NCBI GenBank assembly: GCA_964373255.1
Contig: CAYJTG010000004.1
Location: 44,192-108,191, forward strand
Origin: JACPVU01 sp964373255
Lineage (GTDB): Archaea > Aenigmatarchaeota > Aenigmatarchaeia > GW2011-AR5
Reading direction: 5' to 3'
Length of the DNA: 64,000 bases
This document shows positions 17,793-26,200 of this stretch, one piece after another. How positions within the stretch are numbered: position 1 is the first letter of the stretch; every line of letters starts with the position of its first letter. Both the position numbers and the translations under genes were made by a program. Below the pieces are notes generated by a model. The model was given only the letters and a program-made list of their open reading frames with translations. It was not told where the DNA came from and did no database searches.

Positions 17793-17903
17793 CTATGGGC
17801 TACTAGAATCAGCTTTTGACCACTCTTCATTTATATTTTTTAGGTCCTCGTACATTTCTTTATAGCCTTCGATCATCAGCTTCTTTTTCTTTATGCTTGT
17901 CAT
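17793..17903 (-). CDS. 36-residue peptide after TFS, antitoxin-tail-like
   Basis: A short frame starting seven bases after the TFS stop on the same strand. It reads MTSIKKKKLMIEGYKEM and ends NEEWSKADSSSP. The LMIEGYKEMYEDLKNINEEW pattern resembles the C-terminal, toxin-neutralising tail of MazE-like antitoxins, which often reads EGYxEMAExNLxxAEEW, but there is no DNA-binding half and no toxin gene nearby. It may be a remnant or a small protein of its own. Found by reading the gap by eye. Confidence 0.4.
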   Translation of the reverse strand: MTSIKKKKLMIEGYKEMYEDLKNINEEWSKADSSSP

Positions 17904-17909
17904 AGGAAA

Positions 17910-18233
17910 TCAACTGTATTCCCGCCACGTGTATTTGCACTTGTCATTTGTACAGCGAAAAAAGCGGGTCGGCGGCTCGTCGCTGCTTCTTGTCTGTATA
18001 ACCCACCAGTACGCGCACTTGTTATCGCACTTTGGGCACGTCTTGTCCATAACAGGCAGCCTGTCGGGCTTGTCGTTCTCAATAACAACAACCTCTTCTC
18101 TTCTCGCAGCAGTTGTAAACTTGCCTTCGGCCCTCTTTTCTATTTCTCTTCCACAGCTGCGGCACTTCATGCTATTCCTACCGAATGGCGCAAGAACCCC
18201 GCCGCACTCGCAAAAATTTATCTCCATATACAT
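17910..18233 (-). CDS. tfs: Transcription factor S (transcript-cleavage factor)
   Basis: A 107-residue TFS, the archaeal counterpart of TFIIS that lets stalled RNA polymerase cut its transcript. An N-terminal zinc ribbon (CECGGVLAPFGRNSMKCRSCG), a linker and a C-terminal ribbon (CPKCDNKCAYWW and CTNDKCKYTW) are complete. The catalytic acidic pair is in RSSDEPPTRFF. The start could be ATG 18233 or ATG 18227; the latter is better spaced from AAGGG. A second TFS gene is at 25468. Confidence 0.94.
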   Translation of the reverse strand: MYMEINFCECGGVLAPFGRNSMKCRSCGREIEKRAEGKFTTAARREEVVVIENDKPDRLPVMDKTCPKCDNKCAYWWVIQTRSSDEPPTRFFRCTNDKCKYTWREYS

Positions 18234-18538
18234 CCCTTCTACATTAAGGGAAACCTAAGGTTTCCCTTATAATCTAGACTTAATCCCTTCCTAATAGAAC
18301 CCCAAAAGAAACACGGGATCTTCCAGACCTTGTCTTCAAATATTACTTTGGTTTTGTATGTATCTTCCCTTAAGATGAAAATATTACTTTTCACGCAAAA
18401 CATCTTCTTCTTTTCTTGGTTAGTCTTCTGTCTTACTTTTATCTATTTATTTTTGAATCTTCTGAAAACCTACGACTTCAGTCGTAGGATGCATAGGGAA
18501 GATTCGGAAAGAAATCCTCGCAGGTTATATAAGGGATT
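18234..18538. repeat. Intergenic region with two palindromes, one IS605-end-like
   Basis: About 305 bases without a gene. A palindrome at 18245-18269 has 11-bp arms (TAAGGGAAACC and its complement) around TAA, in the TFS 5' flank. A second hairpin at 18469-18488 has 9-bp arms around TC (CCTACGACTTCAGTCGTAGG) and sits inside an outer stem GAATCTTC (18455-18462) and GAAGATTC (18498-18505). The inner hairpin and the ATG after it look like the subterminal hairpins of IS200/IS605 elements. No transposase gene is near. Confidence 0.6.
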
Positions 18539-20485
18539 TCATTTCGTCTTCATTGTGAATACGCCGTCCCATCCTTTTGGCGCGTGACTTCTAAGAATTT
18601 TGCACCGCTCAATAAATATTTGCGACGCCTTGTCGTCCTTGACCTTTGAAGCTTTTATGAACTCGCTTATGGCATAGCTCCATTTCTTCTTGCGGTAATG
18701 ATCAAGGCCTGCGTGGAAGTGCTCGATCATCTTCACGGTCTTTGAATCGGCTTCTCCTTTCTTGCCGATTAATTCATAAATCCTTATCGGCTTTTCCTTT
18801 CCTTTTACTTTTATAAGATCCAGTTCGCGGCAGACAAAGTCGGCTTTTATCACGGCGTATGTCTGTTCCCCGATGATTATGCCTGTTCCGTACGCTTTGT
18901 TTAAGCCTTCAAGTCTAGACGCGGCGTTGACGCTGTCGCCGATCGCAGTATAATTGACTCTCTGGCTGGAGCCCATGTTGCCTACGACCGCCTCCCCTGT
19001 GTTGATGCCTATTCCTATCGCAAGGTTCGGGATCTTCATGTCGCGCAGCCTGTTTTTCATGCCAAGAGCCGCGACACACGCCAGCTTCGCATGATTTTCT
19101 TCCTTGAGCGGGGCACCCCAGAACGCCATGATCGCATCGCCGATGTATTTATCAACGACCCCTTTCTCCTGCATTATTACATCCGTCATTTCAGACAGGT
19201 ATTTGTTGAGGAAAGAGACGAGCTCTTCCGGCTTCATCCTCTCGGAAATAGACGTGAAGCCCCTTATATCGGAAAACATTATTGTTATGGTGCGCTTCAC
19301 GCCCTTCAGGTGCAGGTCTTCTGTACCGTGCCTGAGTATTTCATCGGCCACCTCCCTGGACACGTACTTGCCGAAGATATTTGTGACGACTTTTCGCTGC
19401 TTTTTCTCCGTGACGTAGAAGACGGCGACGTGCCCTATATAATTTGAGGCCAAAACGAGTATGGGATAAATAATATTCATTATTACCCCGCTGTCAAATA
19501 CAGTGATTACGATAAGAATGTACACGATGGCAAGGGCAAAAGCCACGCCGGTTGAAATGCTTATCCTGAATCTGTAGAGAACAATTCCCAGAAGGATGCT
19601 GAGAATGAAAATTATAGCAATGACAAATACATTATCTTGATACTCCAGAAAATCGCCTGTAAGGATCGTCTGAATGGCATTAGCGTGCACCTCAACCCCG
19701 GGCATCTCCACGTTTGACACAGGCGTCAGGTGCGTGTCCCTAAGGTCAGGCGCGGTTGCCCCTATGAGAACAATTTTTCCATCAAATACTGACAAATCTG
19801 TCCTGTCGTTGAGTACGTCTGAATAAGAATAATAGGCAAATGAGCCTGGGGGTCCGGCATAATTTATCAGGACCTTATCGGCCTGAATTCCAGTATCCGT
19901 ACCCAGGAATTTTTCCGATACAGCGACGCTAAAAGAATCGTAGTTCTCAATTCCGCTAATGTGCGGTGGAAACGAACGAACAATGCCATCGTCATCTGTG
20001 AAGATATTTGCAAAGCCTGCATAATAGCTTGCCTTGACAACAGGCTTCAGGATTTCATCGCCATACAATTGCCCGTCTGCGAAAGAGAATGACGTATACT
20101 CAACAACCAGTATAGTATTATCTGTTTCGTCTATTGCTGCCCTAAACTCTGTGTCGTCTGGCGAAGGCTCGAAGAATGATATGTCAAATGCCACTATTTT
20201 TGCATGGTTTCTCAGCTTTTGCAGGAGCTGCGCGTGCACGCTCCTGTCCCACGGCCATCTGCCTATCTCCTGCAGGCTCTTGTCGTCAACGCCAATGATC
20301 GCAATATCTTCCAGCGCTTCTTTCCCGCCGTACAGGCTGTCAGAAAGGGCAATATTATAGGTCTCAAGAAACCCGACCAGGAAAAGCGCAGACAGGACGA
20401 CGCTGATAATCACAGAAATAAAAAGAGACAGCGCCAGCTTGTTCCTGACTAATCCAGATGACTTTTTCGTCATGTTTAACAACAC
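18539..20485 (-). CDS. CHASE2-domain class III adenylate cyclase
   Basis: A 648-residue membrane cyclase. There is an N-terminal helix (about 18-40), an extracytoplasmic CHASE2 sensor (about 42-280, with VDDKSLQEIGRWPWDRS and the VLIGATA strand), three closely spaced helices (287-358) and a class III catalytic domain (about 395-570). Metal aspartates D406 (FSDIRGFT) and D450 (YIGDAIMAFWG), substrate residues K446 and D517 and transition-state residues N520 and R524 are all present, so it should be an active adenylate cyclase. A 70-residue tail follows. It starts five bases after the FecR gene. Confidence 0.93.
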   Translation of the reverse strand: MLLNMTKKSSGLVRNKLALSLFISVIISVVLSALFLVGFLETYNIALSDSLYGGKEALEDIAIIGVDDKSLQEIGRWPWDRSVHAQLLQKLRNHAKIVAFDISFFEPSPDDTEFRAAIDETDNTILVVEYTSFSFADGQLYGDEILKPVVKASYYAGFANIFTDDDGIVRSFPPHISGIENYDSFSVAVSEKFLGTDTGIQADKVLINYAGPPGSFAYYSYSDVLNDRTDLSVFDGKIVLIGATAPDLRDTHLTPVSNVEMPGVEVHANAIQTILTGDFLEYQDNVFVIAIIFILSILLGIVLYRFRISISTGVAFALAIVYILIVITVFDSGVIMNIIYPILVLASNYIGHVAVFYVTEKKQRKVVTNIFGKYVSREVADEILRHGTEDLHLKGVKRTITIMFSDIRGFTSISERMKPEELVSFLNKYLSEMTDVIMQEKGVVDKYIGDAIMAFWGAPLKEENHAKLACVAALGMKNRLRDMKIPNLAIGIGINTGEAVVGNMGSSQRVNYTAIGDSVNAASRLEGLNKAYGTGIIIGEQTYAVIKADFVCRELDLIKVKGKEKPIRIYELIGKKGEADSKTVKMIEHFHAGLDHYRKKKWSYAISEFIKASKVKDDKASQIFIERCKILRSHAPKGWDGVFTMKTK

Positions 20486-20489
20486 AAAA

Positions 20490-21314
20490 TTAAGGCTTTA
20501 TCTCTATGCCCAGGTTATCAAGCCCTGCCTGTATTTGCTCCTGGGTGTAAGCGCCGCGAAGCGCGCCATCTATGTACTCGTCGATCTGTTCGTCGGTCAG
20601 ACCGTATGCGGTTTTTGCGATGAGCAGATACATCCAGTACTTGGCCTTGAGGCGCTCGCGAAGTTCAATCAGGAACTGCTCGTCTCTCTGTACGTTATCA
20701 CGGATCCAGCCGTCTTCTATAAGCGCCCTGACGGCAAGAGGCAGGCCGGCTGATACATCAGTTGACTGGTTTTCCTTGATATCTATTGACTGGCCCGTGA
20801 GCTTGGATTCGATATTTACGATACCTTCGACAACGCTTATGCTTGTTGCATTGCCAGCGACCAGGCTGTCGAATGCAGTTCCCCGCAATGTTGCAACCGA
20901 GCTTGGTGTTTCAACCTGATAATTACTAAATCCACTGAGCTTGATGACCTTTGACCACATTCGTCCAGAATCTTGCTTGATCTTAACGCCGCGGCTGCCT
21001 TTCTCGGTGTTGAGCTCTGAAAGCTTGACTGAAGTATTTTCCTCCAGTCTCACAACGCTCGACCCGAAGAAAACTACAGACGCGCGCCCTTGTCCTGTGA
21101 CAACCTCATCGCCTGATTTCAGCTGCACCCCGCTTGATGCAGGCCTGAGCGGACTTTGCGCCACCTGCACGCTGCCCGATTCAACAAGCAAAACAGCCGG
21201 AGGGCTCTCGGTTATCAGGGGCAGAACAAACGCCCAGAAAAGGAATCCAAGAATTATAACTATAACTACAATTGCGATCTTAGTAATTTTCCCGAGTCCT
21301 TTCAGAATGACCAC
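20490..21314 (-). CDS. FecR-domain membrane protein
   Basis: A 274-residue protein with one N-terminal membrane helix (about 12-33) and an extracytoplasmic FecR domain (about 45-190): LLVESGSVQVAQ, LKSGDEVVTGQGRASVVFFGSSVVRLEENTSV given here as a pattern of strands, then VETPSSVATLRGTAFD. The rest is helical. FecR domains are often encoded beside CHASE2 cyclases in bacteria, as here, and are thought to sense or bind outside the membrane. The start is GTG 21314, which overlaps a GGTG sequence, so the exact start is uncertain. Confidence 0.87.
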   Translation of the reverse strand: MVILKGLGKITKIAIVVIVIILGFLFWAFVLPLITESPPAVLLVESGSVQVAQSPLRPASSGVQLKSGDEVVTGQGRASVVFFGSSVVRLEENTSVKLSELNTEKGSRGVKIKQDSGRMWSKVIKLSGFSNYQVETPSSVATLRGTAFDSLVAGNATSISVVEGIVNIESKLTGQSIDIKENQSTDVSAGLPLAVRALIEDGWIRDNVQRDEQFLIELRERLKAKYWMYLLIAKTAYGLTDEQIDEYIDGALRGAYTQEQIQAGLDNLGIEIKP

Positions 21315-21345
21315 ACCTGTAATTCTATTTTGGAAACTAATCTTT

Positions 21346-22713
21346 TTAAATAAAGAAATAGGTGTACGTGTAGCACAAATAGTCCGGATTGCAAGTGGGT
21401 ATTGATGTAATTGTTCGCAAAGCTTCCTGCGTCTGAGTTACTGGGTTGCTGGTAGTCCTTTGTGATTCCGCCTGTCGTAATTCTCTTCTTCTCTGCTCGG
21501 CGCGCTCCAATGCCTCGTGATATAACCTGTGCAATTTATCCTTGTCGCTTTCCTCTTTTACAAATATCTGCAAGCTTGTCGAATCGGCATAGCCATAGAT
21601 GTCCTTGACCCTGAAGGAGATATCGTAGGTACCGGGCTCCTTTGCATACCACTTAAAGGCTCTTGTGTCAGGATCAAACTTGGCGTTGGAGGGCAACTGG
21701 GTTGCCTCGTATGACAGTGCATCACTATCTGGATCGGACGCATGGACAGTTATCGTGATGTTGGCCCCTTCCTTTACGGTCCTGTCAGAAATATCAGAAA
21801 TCCTGGGCTCCCTGTTTACGTTGTTTACCGTTATGTTCCACATAAATCTCTGCAAAAAGTCGCCGTCTTTCACGCGGGCGATAAGCAGATGATTTCCAGC
21901 GTCATCAAAATCGGTTTTGTATAAGAAAATGCTGCCAGAAGATACCGTCCTTCCGTCTAATACCCATTCAACCACTGGTTTTGTAGTATCCGGGTCGGTT
22001 ACGTTAAGAATAAATCTCGTGCTCGAGTCCTCGTTCATCATAAAGTTTGTCTGTGTTGGGTCGACTACGCTAGCGCTGAACATTCTATTGACATTTCTGA
22101 CAGAAATAACCATGTTCTTTGAAGACGTTTGGTTCCTGATGTCTTTTGCGGTAAACGTCAATGTATAAGACCCCGCCTGCCCGAAACCGGGTATCCATTT
22201 CAGGACATTATTGATGAACGTCGCGCCATTTGGCAATCCAGATACAGCTATATTTGGAATGCCATTATGATTGAAGTCTTCAGCAAGAACATTGCGCTCT
22301 AGCAGCTTTCCCTCTTCTGCATAAGGCCTTTCATCGAATACAAAAACAGGCGGCGGCGTAGCCCCTATGAATTTCACAAAAACGCTGGCAGATTTGACAT
22401 TGCCGCCACGGTCGCGGACATAGGCAGCATAATTATGGCTGCCTTTTTCCCTGTGCTCCACAGAAAAATCAAACCAGCACTGTGGCAGGTTGCAGTCTTT
22501 TGTGGCTATGATCTTTCCGTCCTCCCTGAGCGTTATCGATACGATGCCGTCGTAGAACCCGCTGTCTTCGGCAAACATGTATATCGTGACCGCTGTAGCC
22601 ACTTCTTTTCCCGGCACGGCATTGATCGTGACTACCGGCGCCGGGTCTGTGTGCGCATACGCTACGCTGGATAAGGCTATCAAAATCAGTACAGTTAGAA
22701 GTGCGTTTTTCAT
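21346..22713 (-). CDS. Secreted Ig-like/cadherin-like repeat protein
   Basis: A 455-residue exported protein. A signal peptide ends near VAYA-HT (residue about 20). At least four beta-sandwich repeats follow; the clearest are putative-Ig domains with GLPNGATFINNVLKWIPGFG and LPSNAKFDPDTRAFKWYAKE (each followed by a GxYTLTFTAKD or GTYDISFRVKD strand). The C-terminal 60 residues are charged and helical, then end in a hydrophobic aromatic stretch. It is upstream of the FecR and cyclase genes in one operon, so it may be a cell-surface partner of that module. Confidence 0.82.
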   Translation of the reverse strand: MKNALLTVLILIALSSVAYAHTDPAPVVTINAVPGKEVATAVTIYMFAEDSGFYDGIVSITLREDGKIIATKDCNLPQCWFDFSVEHREKGSHNYAAYVRDRGGNVKSASVFVKFIGATPPPVFVFDERPYAEEGKLLERNVLAEDFNHNGIPNIAVSGLPNGATFINNVLKWIPGFGQAGSYTLTFTAKDIRNQTSSKNMVISVRNVNRMFSASVVDPTQTNFMMNEDSSTRFILNVTDPDTTKPVVEWVLDGRTVSSGSIFLYKTDFDDAGNHLLIARVKDGDFLQRFMWNITVNNVNREPRISDISDRTVKEGANITITVHASDPDSDALSYEATQLPSNAKFDPDTRAFKWYAKEPGTYDISFRVKDIYGYADSTSLQIFVKEESDKDKLHRLYHEALERAEQRRRELRQAESQRTTSNPVTQTQEALRTITSIPTCNPDYLCYTYTYFFI

Positions 22714-22718
22714 TCAAA

Positions 22719-23012
22719 TCACTTTTTCCTGAAAGCGATATTTTTTTCCAATTTTTCGTCTATAAAGAAAAACTCATATGGCACCTTTAAAACCTCATCA
22801 AGTTTTATATAATATCCTATAAGTGTTCCTTCACCATATTTGTACGCTGGTTCAATACCACGAACTGTATAACTATGCCCATTTTCTAAATGTCTTGACT
22901 TTATAAAAATGTTAGCGAGACGATCAAAATAATGATCCATGCCTCTTGAATCAAAGACCAACGAGTCGCCGCGCTCAACGTATTTCAAGTCTCCTTTTGC
23001 TAATCTCTTCAT
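22719..23012 (-). CDS. Hypothetical protein, first gene of the cyclase cluster
   Basis: A 97-residue charged protein with no recognised domain. The start is taken at ATG 23012 (MKRLAKGDLKYVERGDS) because the upstream extension is hydrophobic and irregular. Its stop lies five bases before the Ig-like gene start, so it is probably cotranscribed with the Ig, FecR and cyclase genes. An aromatic beta-rich middle (YKYGEGTLIGYYIKLDEV) is all that can be said. Confidence 0.65.
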   Translation of the reverse strand: MKRLAKGDLKYVERGDSLVFDSRGMDHYFDRLANIFIKSRHLENGHSYTVRGIEPAYKYGEGTLIGYYIKLDEVLKVPYEFFFIDEKLEKNIAFRKK

Positions 23013-23111
23013 TATATTCACTATATAGTAATTACATGAAGAAAAGCTTAAAAAGACTGCGTTGTCGCGCAGCAATGGCATGATTTAAATCCATCGTACC
23101 AAGGTAATGTA

Positions 23112-24296
23112 ATGAAATTCTCACAGCTCAACATCGACAAAAGAATACTCAGCGCCCTCTCAGAGATGGGCTTTGTCGATATGACCGACATACAGGAAAA
23201 ATCTCTGCCTCCTGCCCTTGAGCGCAAGGACGTCATAGCACAGGCCATGACGGGTTCGGGAAAAACAGCCGCTTTCGGCATTCCTATCGCGCAGAATATC
23301 GTGCACAAAAAAGGCGTCCAGTCTCTTGTGCTTACACCAACGCGCGAGCTCGCGATCCAGGTCGCGAACGAGATGAAGAAGTTCTCAAAACACTGTATGC
23401 TTCACGTTGCTACCGTCTACGGCGGCGTTGGAATTGAACCGCAGATATCTGAAGTTCGCCACTCTGAAATCGTGGTTGGCACTCCAGGCCGCATATTAGA
23501 CCATATGCAGCGCGGCACATTGCAACTGAACAACGTAAAAATCTTTGTACTTGACGAAGCCGACCGCATGCTGGACATGGGGTTCATAGATGACATAAGA
23601 AGAATAATATCCCAGCTTCCAGAGAGCAGGCAGACCATGCTCTTCTCGGCTACGATACCGGAAGAGATCGTCTACATAGCCCGCAGGTATATGAAGCATC
23701 CTATCAGAATCGAGACCCAGCATCATATCAGCGCCCACCTTCTGAAGCATATCTACTACGACATGAGGCGCGATGAAAAATTATCGGTTTTGTCGTACCT
23801 GATAAAAAAGGAAAAACCAAGCCTGGCAATAGTTTTTTGTGGCACGCGTGGAACAACGAATTTTGTTGACAGGCACCTGCAACGGGAAGGCGTGGAATCC
23901 AGAGCCATCCACGGCGGCATAAGCCAGTACCAGAGAGAGCACATCCTGGAAGGGTTTCACAGGGGAAAGCCCCACGTTCTTGTCGCTACGGACGTTGCGG
24001 CGCGCGGGCTGGACATAAAAAATATTTCCCACATATTCAACTACGACGCACCCAAAACACCAGACGACTACACGCACCGGATAGGGAGGACGGCCAGATT
24101 CGGGAAGTCAGGGAAAGCCATAACGCTGCTCAGCCGCGAGGATCATGATTCGTTCAGGAAAATATTGCGCATGACCGACATAGAAAAAGGGCGCCTCGAT
24201 TTCAAGCCAGTACCCTATAAATCGACCCACGAAGACAGGCGCCCCGAAGGAAGATTTGGAAGAAGAAGGTTCGGCAGGAGCGCATGGGAACGATGA
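23112..24296 (+). CDS. DEAD-box RNA helicase
   Basis: A 394-residue two-domain helicase. In order: Q motif (DIQEKSLP), motif I (AMTGSGKT), PTRELA, TPGR, LDEADRMLD, SAT, then domain 2 with IVFCGTRGTTNFVD, ATDVAARGLD and HRIGRTARFG. The last 25 residues are arginine/glycine-rich (GRFGRRRFGRSAWER), an RNA-binding tail seen in many cold- or ribosome-related helicases. It is monocistronic, converging with the aSelBL gene. A precise substrate cannot be given. Confidence 0.95.
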   Translation: MKFSQLNIDKRILSALSEMGFVDMTDIQEKSLPPALERKDVIAQAMTGSGKTAAFGIPIAQNIVHKKGVQSLVLTPTRELAIQVANEMKKFSKHCMLHVATVYGGVGIEPQISEVRHSEIVVGTPGRILDHMQRGTLQLNNVKIFVLDEADRMLDMGFIDDIRRIISQLPESRQTMLFSATIPEEIVYIARRYMKHPIRIETQHHISAHLLKHIYYDMRRDEKLSVLSYLIKKEKPSLAIVFCGTRGTTNFVDRHLQREGVESRAIHGGISQYQREHILEGFHRGKPHVLVATDVAARGLDIKNISHIFNYDAPKTPDDYTHRIGRTARFGKSGKAITLLSREDHDSFRKILRMTDIEKGRLDFKPVPYKSTHEDRRPEGRFGRRRFGRSAWER

Positions 24297-24311
24297 GGGT
24301 TATTTGGCATT

Positions 24312-25220
24312 TCATTTTATAATTCCGCTTCCTATTATTCTTGGCATTGCCTGCTTTGTGCTTGCAACAATGCATTTCTCATTTGAAAAGTAGGCAACTG
24401 GTTGTTCCATCAAGATAGAAATTTCTGATCCGCTGATCTGGTTTATTTTTCCGACATTTATCTGTAGTCCTAGTGACATAAATACCTGCATTCCTGTTTC
24501 AACAGCGTCTTTTGTGTACTTGCTCTTTCTGAAGTCGATCTTTAAGTCCTTTGAGACAATTCCATCGCTGCACAGCACGTAACCGCGCTTGATCTCATCA
24601 GCTTCTAATCCCTTGAGGTTCAATCCCGCTCTCATTCCATTTTCCGTCTCGTTTATGTCTTTGTCCTGTGATTGTATTCCTTTCACAATAACCTCTTTGC
24701 CCAGTGGTTGCACAATAAGCTTATCGTATTTTTTAATTGCTGCGCCCTTGCTTACAGAGAGAACAACAGTTCCAACACTCTTTACATTGAAATAATTGTC
24801 AATAGGGAACCACGGCTTGCCTGCAATAGGCTTTGCCTGAATCTGTTGCAATTTCTCCCGCAATTCATTTTCATTCTTGAGCCACTCGAATTTTTCAAGC
24901 GTCGTGCCTTTGATTATGCTCCCCACATCGTCAGAATTTGATACTATGAAGCCTTTTTCAAAACCGAAAGCGTCTATGGCTATTATCTGTTCAGCCAGTT
25001 CTTTTGTCACGGTTTCAGAAACTATAACAGGCACGTCAATCATATTCACAACCTGCAGGAGCGTCTGTATCTTGTTTTCCTGGGAATTGGGCGCAACGTA
25101 TACAAAAACGCCCTCAGAGCTTGCATGGTTGTACATCATTATGTCATTTACGGTTCCCTGCTTGCCAAGCTTCTTCATGGATTCTTTGTCGCCGAATATC
25201 CCTATCGTGAGATGATTCAT
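24312..25220 (-). CDS. aSelB-like elongation-factor paralogue lacking GTPase motifs
   Basis: A 302-residue protein with the domain order of SelB/EF1A (G-like domain, then two beta barrels). The N-terminus keeps the GIFGDKES strand-loop but has no GxxxxGKT P-loop, no DxxG and no NKxD (VIVSETVTKEL in its place), so it should not bind GTP in the normal way. Domain 2 is recognisable (KKYDKLIVQPLGKEVIVKGI and LNLKGLEADEIKRGYVL). This fits the archaeal aSelBL family described by Atkinson and colleagues, whose function is unknown. No selenocysteine genes are seen in the window. Confidence 0.8.
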   Translation of the reverse strand: MNHLTIGIFGDKESMKKLGKQGTVNDIMMYNHASSEGVFVYVAPNSQENKIQTLLQVVNMIDVPVIVSETVTKELAEQIIAIDAFGFEKGFIVSNSDDVGSIIKGTTLEKFEWLKNENELREKLQQIQAKPIAGKPWFPIDNYFNVKSVGTVVLSVSKGAAIKKYDKLIVQPLGKEVIVKGIQSQDKDINETENGMRAGLNLKGLEADEIKRGYVLCSDGIVSKDLKIDFRKSKYTKDAVETGMQVFMSLGLQINVGKINQISGSEISILMEQPVAYFSNEKCIVASTKQAMPRIIGSGIIK

Positions 25221-25467
25221 GGCTTTTCATTGGATGTAAAGAATTAAAAATAAGTTTATTGGGGTTTTGTATCTATTAAGAAATTTGAACATATTATTAT
25301 GTCATTGTTATATGTGAAAGACATGTAATTTGTTCAAAAACTTATGTCTTTCACTATAGTTCGTCTGTATCGTTTTTGATGCTTCAGCTTAATAGTTACG
25401 AGTTTTTATATATATTTATTATCTTTCTTTTTGAATATGTAGTTTTTCTTTCTTTAGAAAGAAAAAA
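25221..25467. repeat. Intergenic stem-loops with pseudoknot potential
   Basis: An AT-rich gap of 247 bases. An 11-bp stem pairs GTGAAAGACAT (25314-25324) with ATGTCTTTCAC (25344-25354). Its 19-base loop contains GTTCAAA (25332-25338), complementary to TTTGAAC at 25284-25290, which would make an H-type pseudoknot. At 25443-25465 TTTTTCTTT and AAAGAAAAA form a hairpin just downstream of the second TFS gene, with a T-run when read on the minus strand, a likely terminator. Confidence 0.45.
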
Positions 25468-25893
25468 TCATTTGTATTCCCGCCACGTGTACTTGCACTT
25501 CTCGCAGCGGAAGAACTGCGTTGGAGGTTCGTCTGCGCTTCTTGTCTGCTGCAGCCGCCAGTAGCTTCTCTGGTGTTCACAGCGCGGGCACATTTTTTCT
25601 GTCAGTGGCAGCGGCGTCGTGTCTTTCTCCAGAACAGTTACGCCCTTCTTTTTCTTAAGCGCCTCAACTATTTTCATGCTGCGTAGATTCGTTTTTTTCT
25701 GGGCCCCGCAACCCCGGCACTTAAGATAAGTATTCTTCCCCTTTTGCAGAGGCACCATTATCGAGCTGCATTTTGGGCAGAATTCAATCGTGACCTTTGA
25801 CTGCGGCTCGGCTTTTTTTGATCGTCGTACAGCTTTACGCTTTACGTGCCGCGATTTGCGCGGTTTGCGCATTTTATGTTTCTTTTTTTTCAC
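25468..25893 (-). CDS. Second TFS-type protein with basic N-terminal extension
   Basis: A 141-residue TFS paralogue. The first 33 residues are almost all lysine and arginine (KKKKHKMRKPRKSRH...), unlike standard TFS. Then come the N-terminal zinc ribbon (CPKCSSIMVPLQ...CRGCG) and the C-terminal ribbon (CPRCEHQRSYWRL and CEKCKYTW) with the acidic pair in RSADEPPTQFF intact. It should bind the polymerase funnel like TFS; the basic extension may contact nucleic acid. A TATA-like CTTATAAAG lies upstream on the minus strand (about 25939-25947). Confidence 0.88.
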   Translation of the reverse strand: MKKKKHKMRKPRKSRHVKRKAVRRSKKAEPQSKVTIEFCPKCSSIMVPLQKGKNTYLKCRGCGAQKKTNLRSMKIVEALKKKKGVTVLEKDTTPLPLTEKMCPRCEHQRSYWRLQQTRSADEPPTQFFRCEKCKYTWREYK

Positions 25894-26044
25894 ACTTCAC
25901 ACCTGAATTTTCCTTCCGCATACTCTTGCAGCAAAACTTTATAAGGCTATTGCAAAATCAGCGGGTCTGTTTTGTCGCTCTCCTATAATAATGTCTAGAT
26001 AAAATTTTTCAAAAAAACGGCGCGTAAGAACATTATATCAATTA

Positions 26045-26200
26045 TCAATCATCTAGCATCTGCGGTTTCGGGACCTCGGATTTCTTGACGTAGACGACGT
26101 CCCTGCAGTCATTGCACTGGACTTCGAGAAATCTGCCTACATCCATCCGTATCTTCATTTCCCGTCCGCAGCATCGTGGAAGTCTCATCAACATCTCCAT
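26045..26200 (-). CDS. Small zinc-ribbon protein
   Basis: A 51-residue protein with a CC...CxxC zinc ribbon: RCCGREMKIRMDVGRFLEV then CNDCRDVVYVKK. Similar tiny ribbon proteins with the phrase R-M-D-x-GRF-x-E-V are, as far as I recall, widespread in archaea and of unknown function. The start ATG 26200 is preceded by GGGTG; nearby in-frame ATGs at 26194 and 26188 are possible. A TATA element GATTATATAC lies at about 26236-26248. Confidence 0.7.
   Translation of the reverse strand: MEMLMRLPRCCGREMKIRMDVGRFLEVQCNDCRDVVYVKKSEVPKPQMLDD

Noticed and set aside
25443..25465. Palindromic TTTTTCTTT/AAAGAAAAA as a novel regulatory site
   Set aside because: Position after the TFS-like gene and a T-run on the transcribed strand explain it as a terminator.
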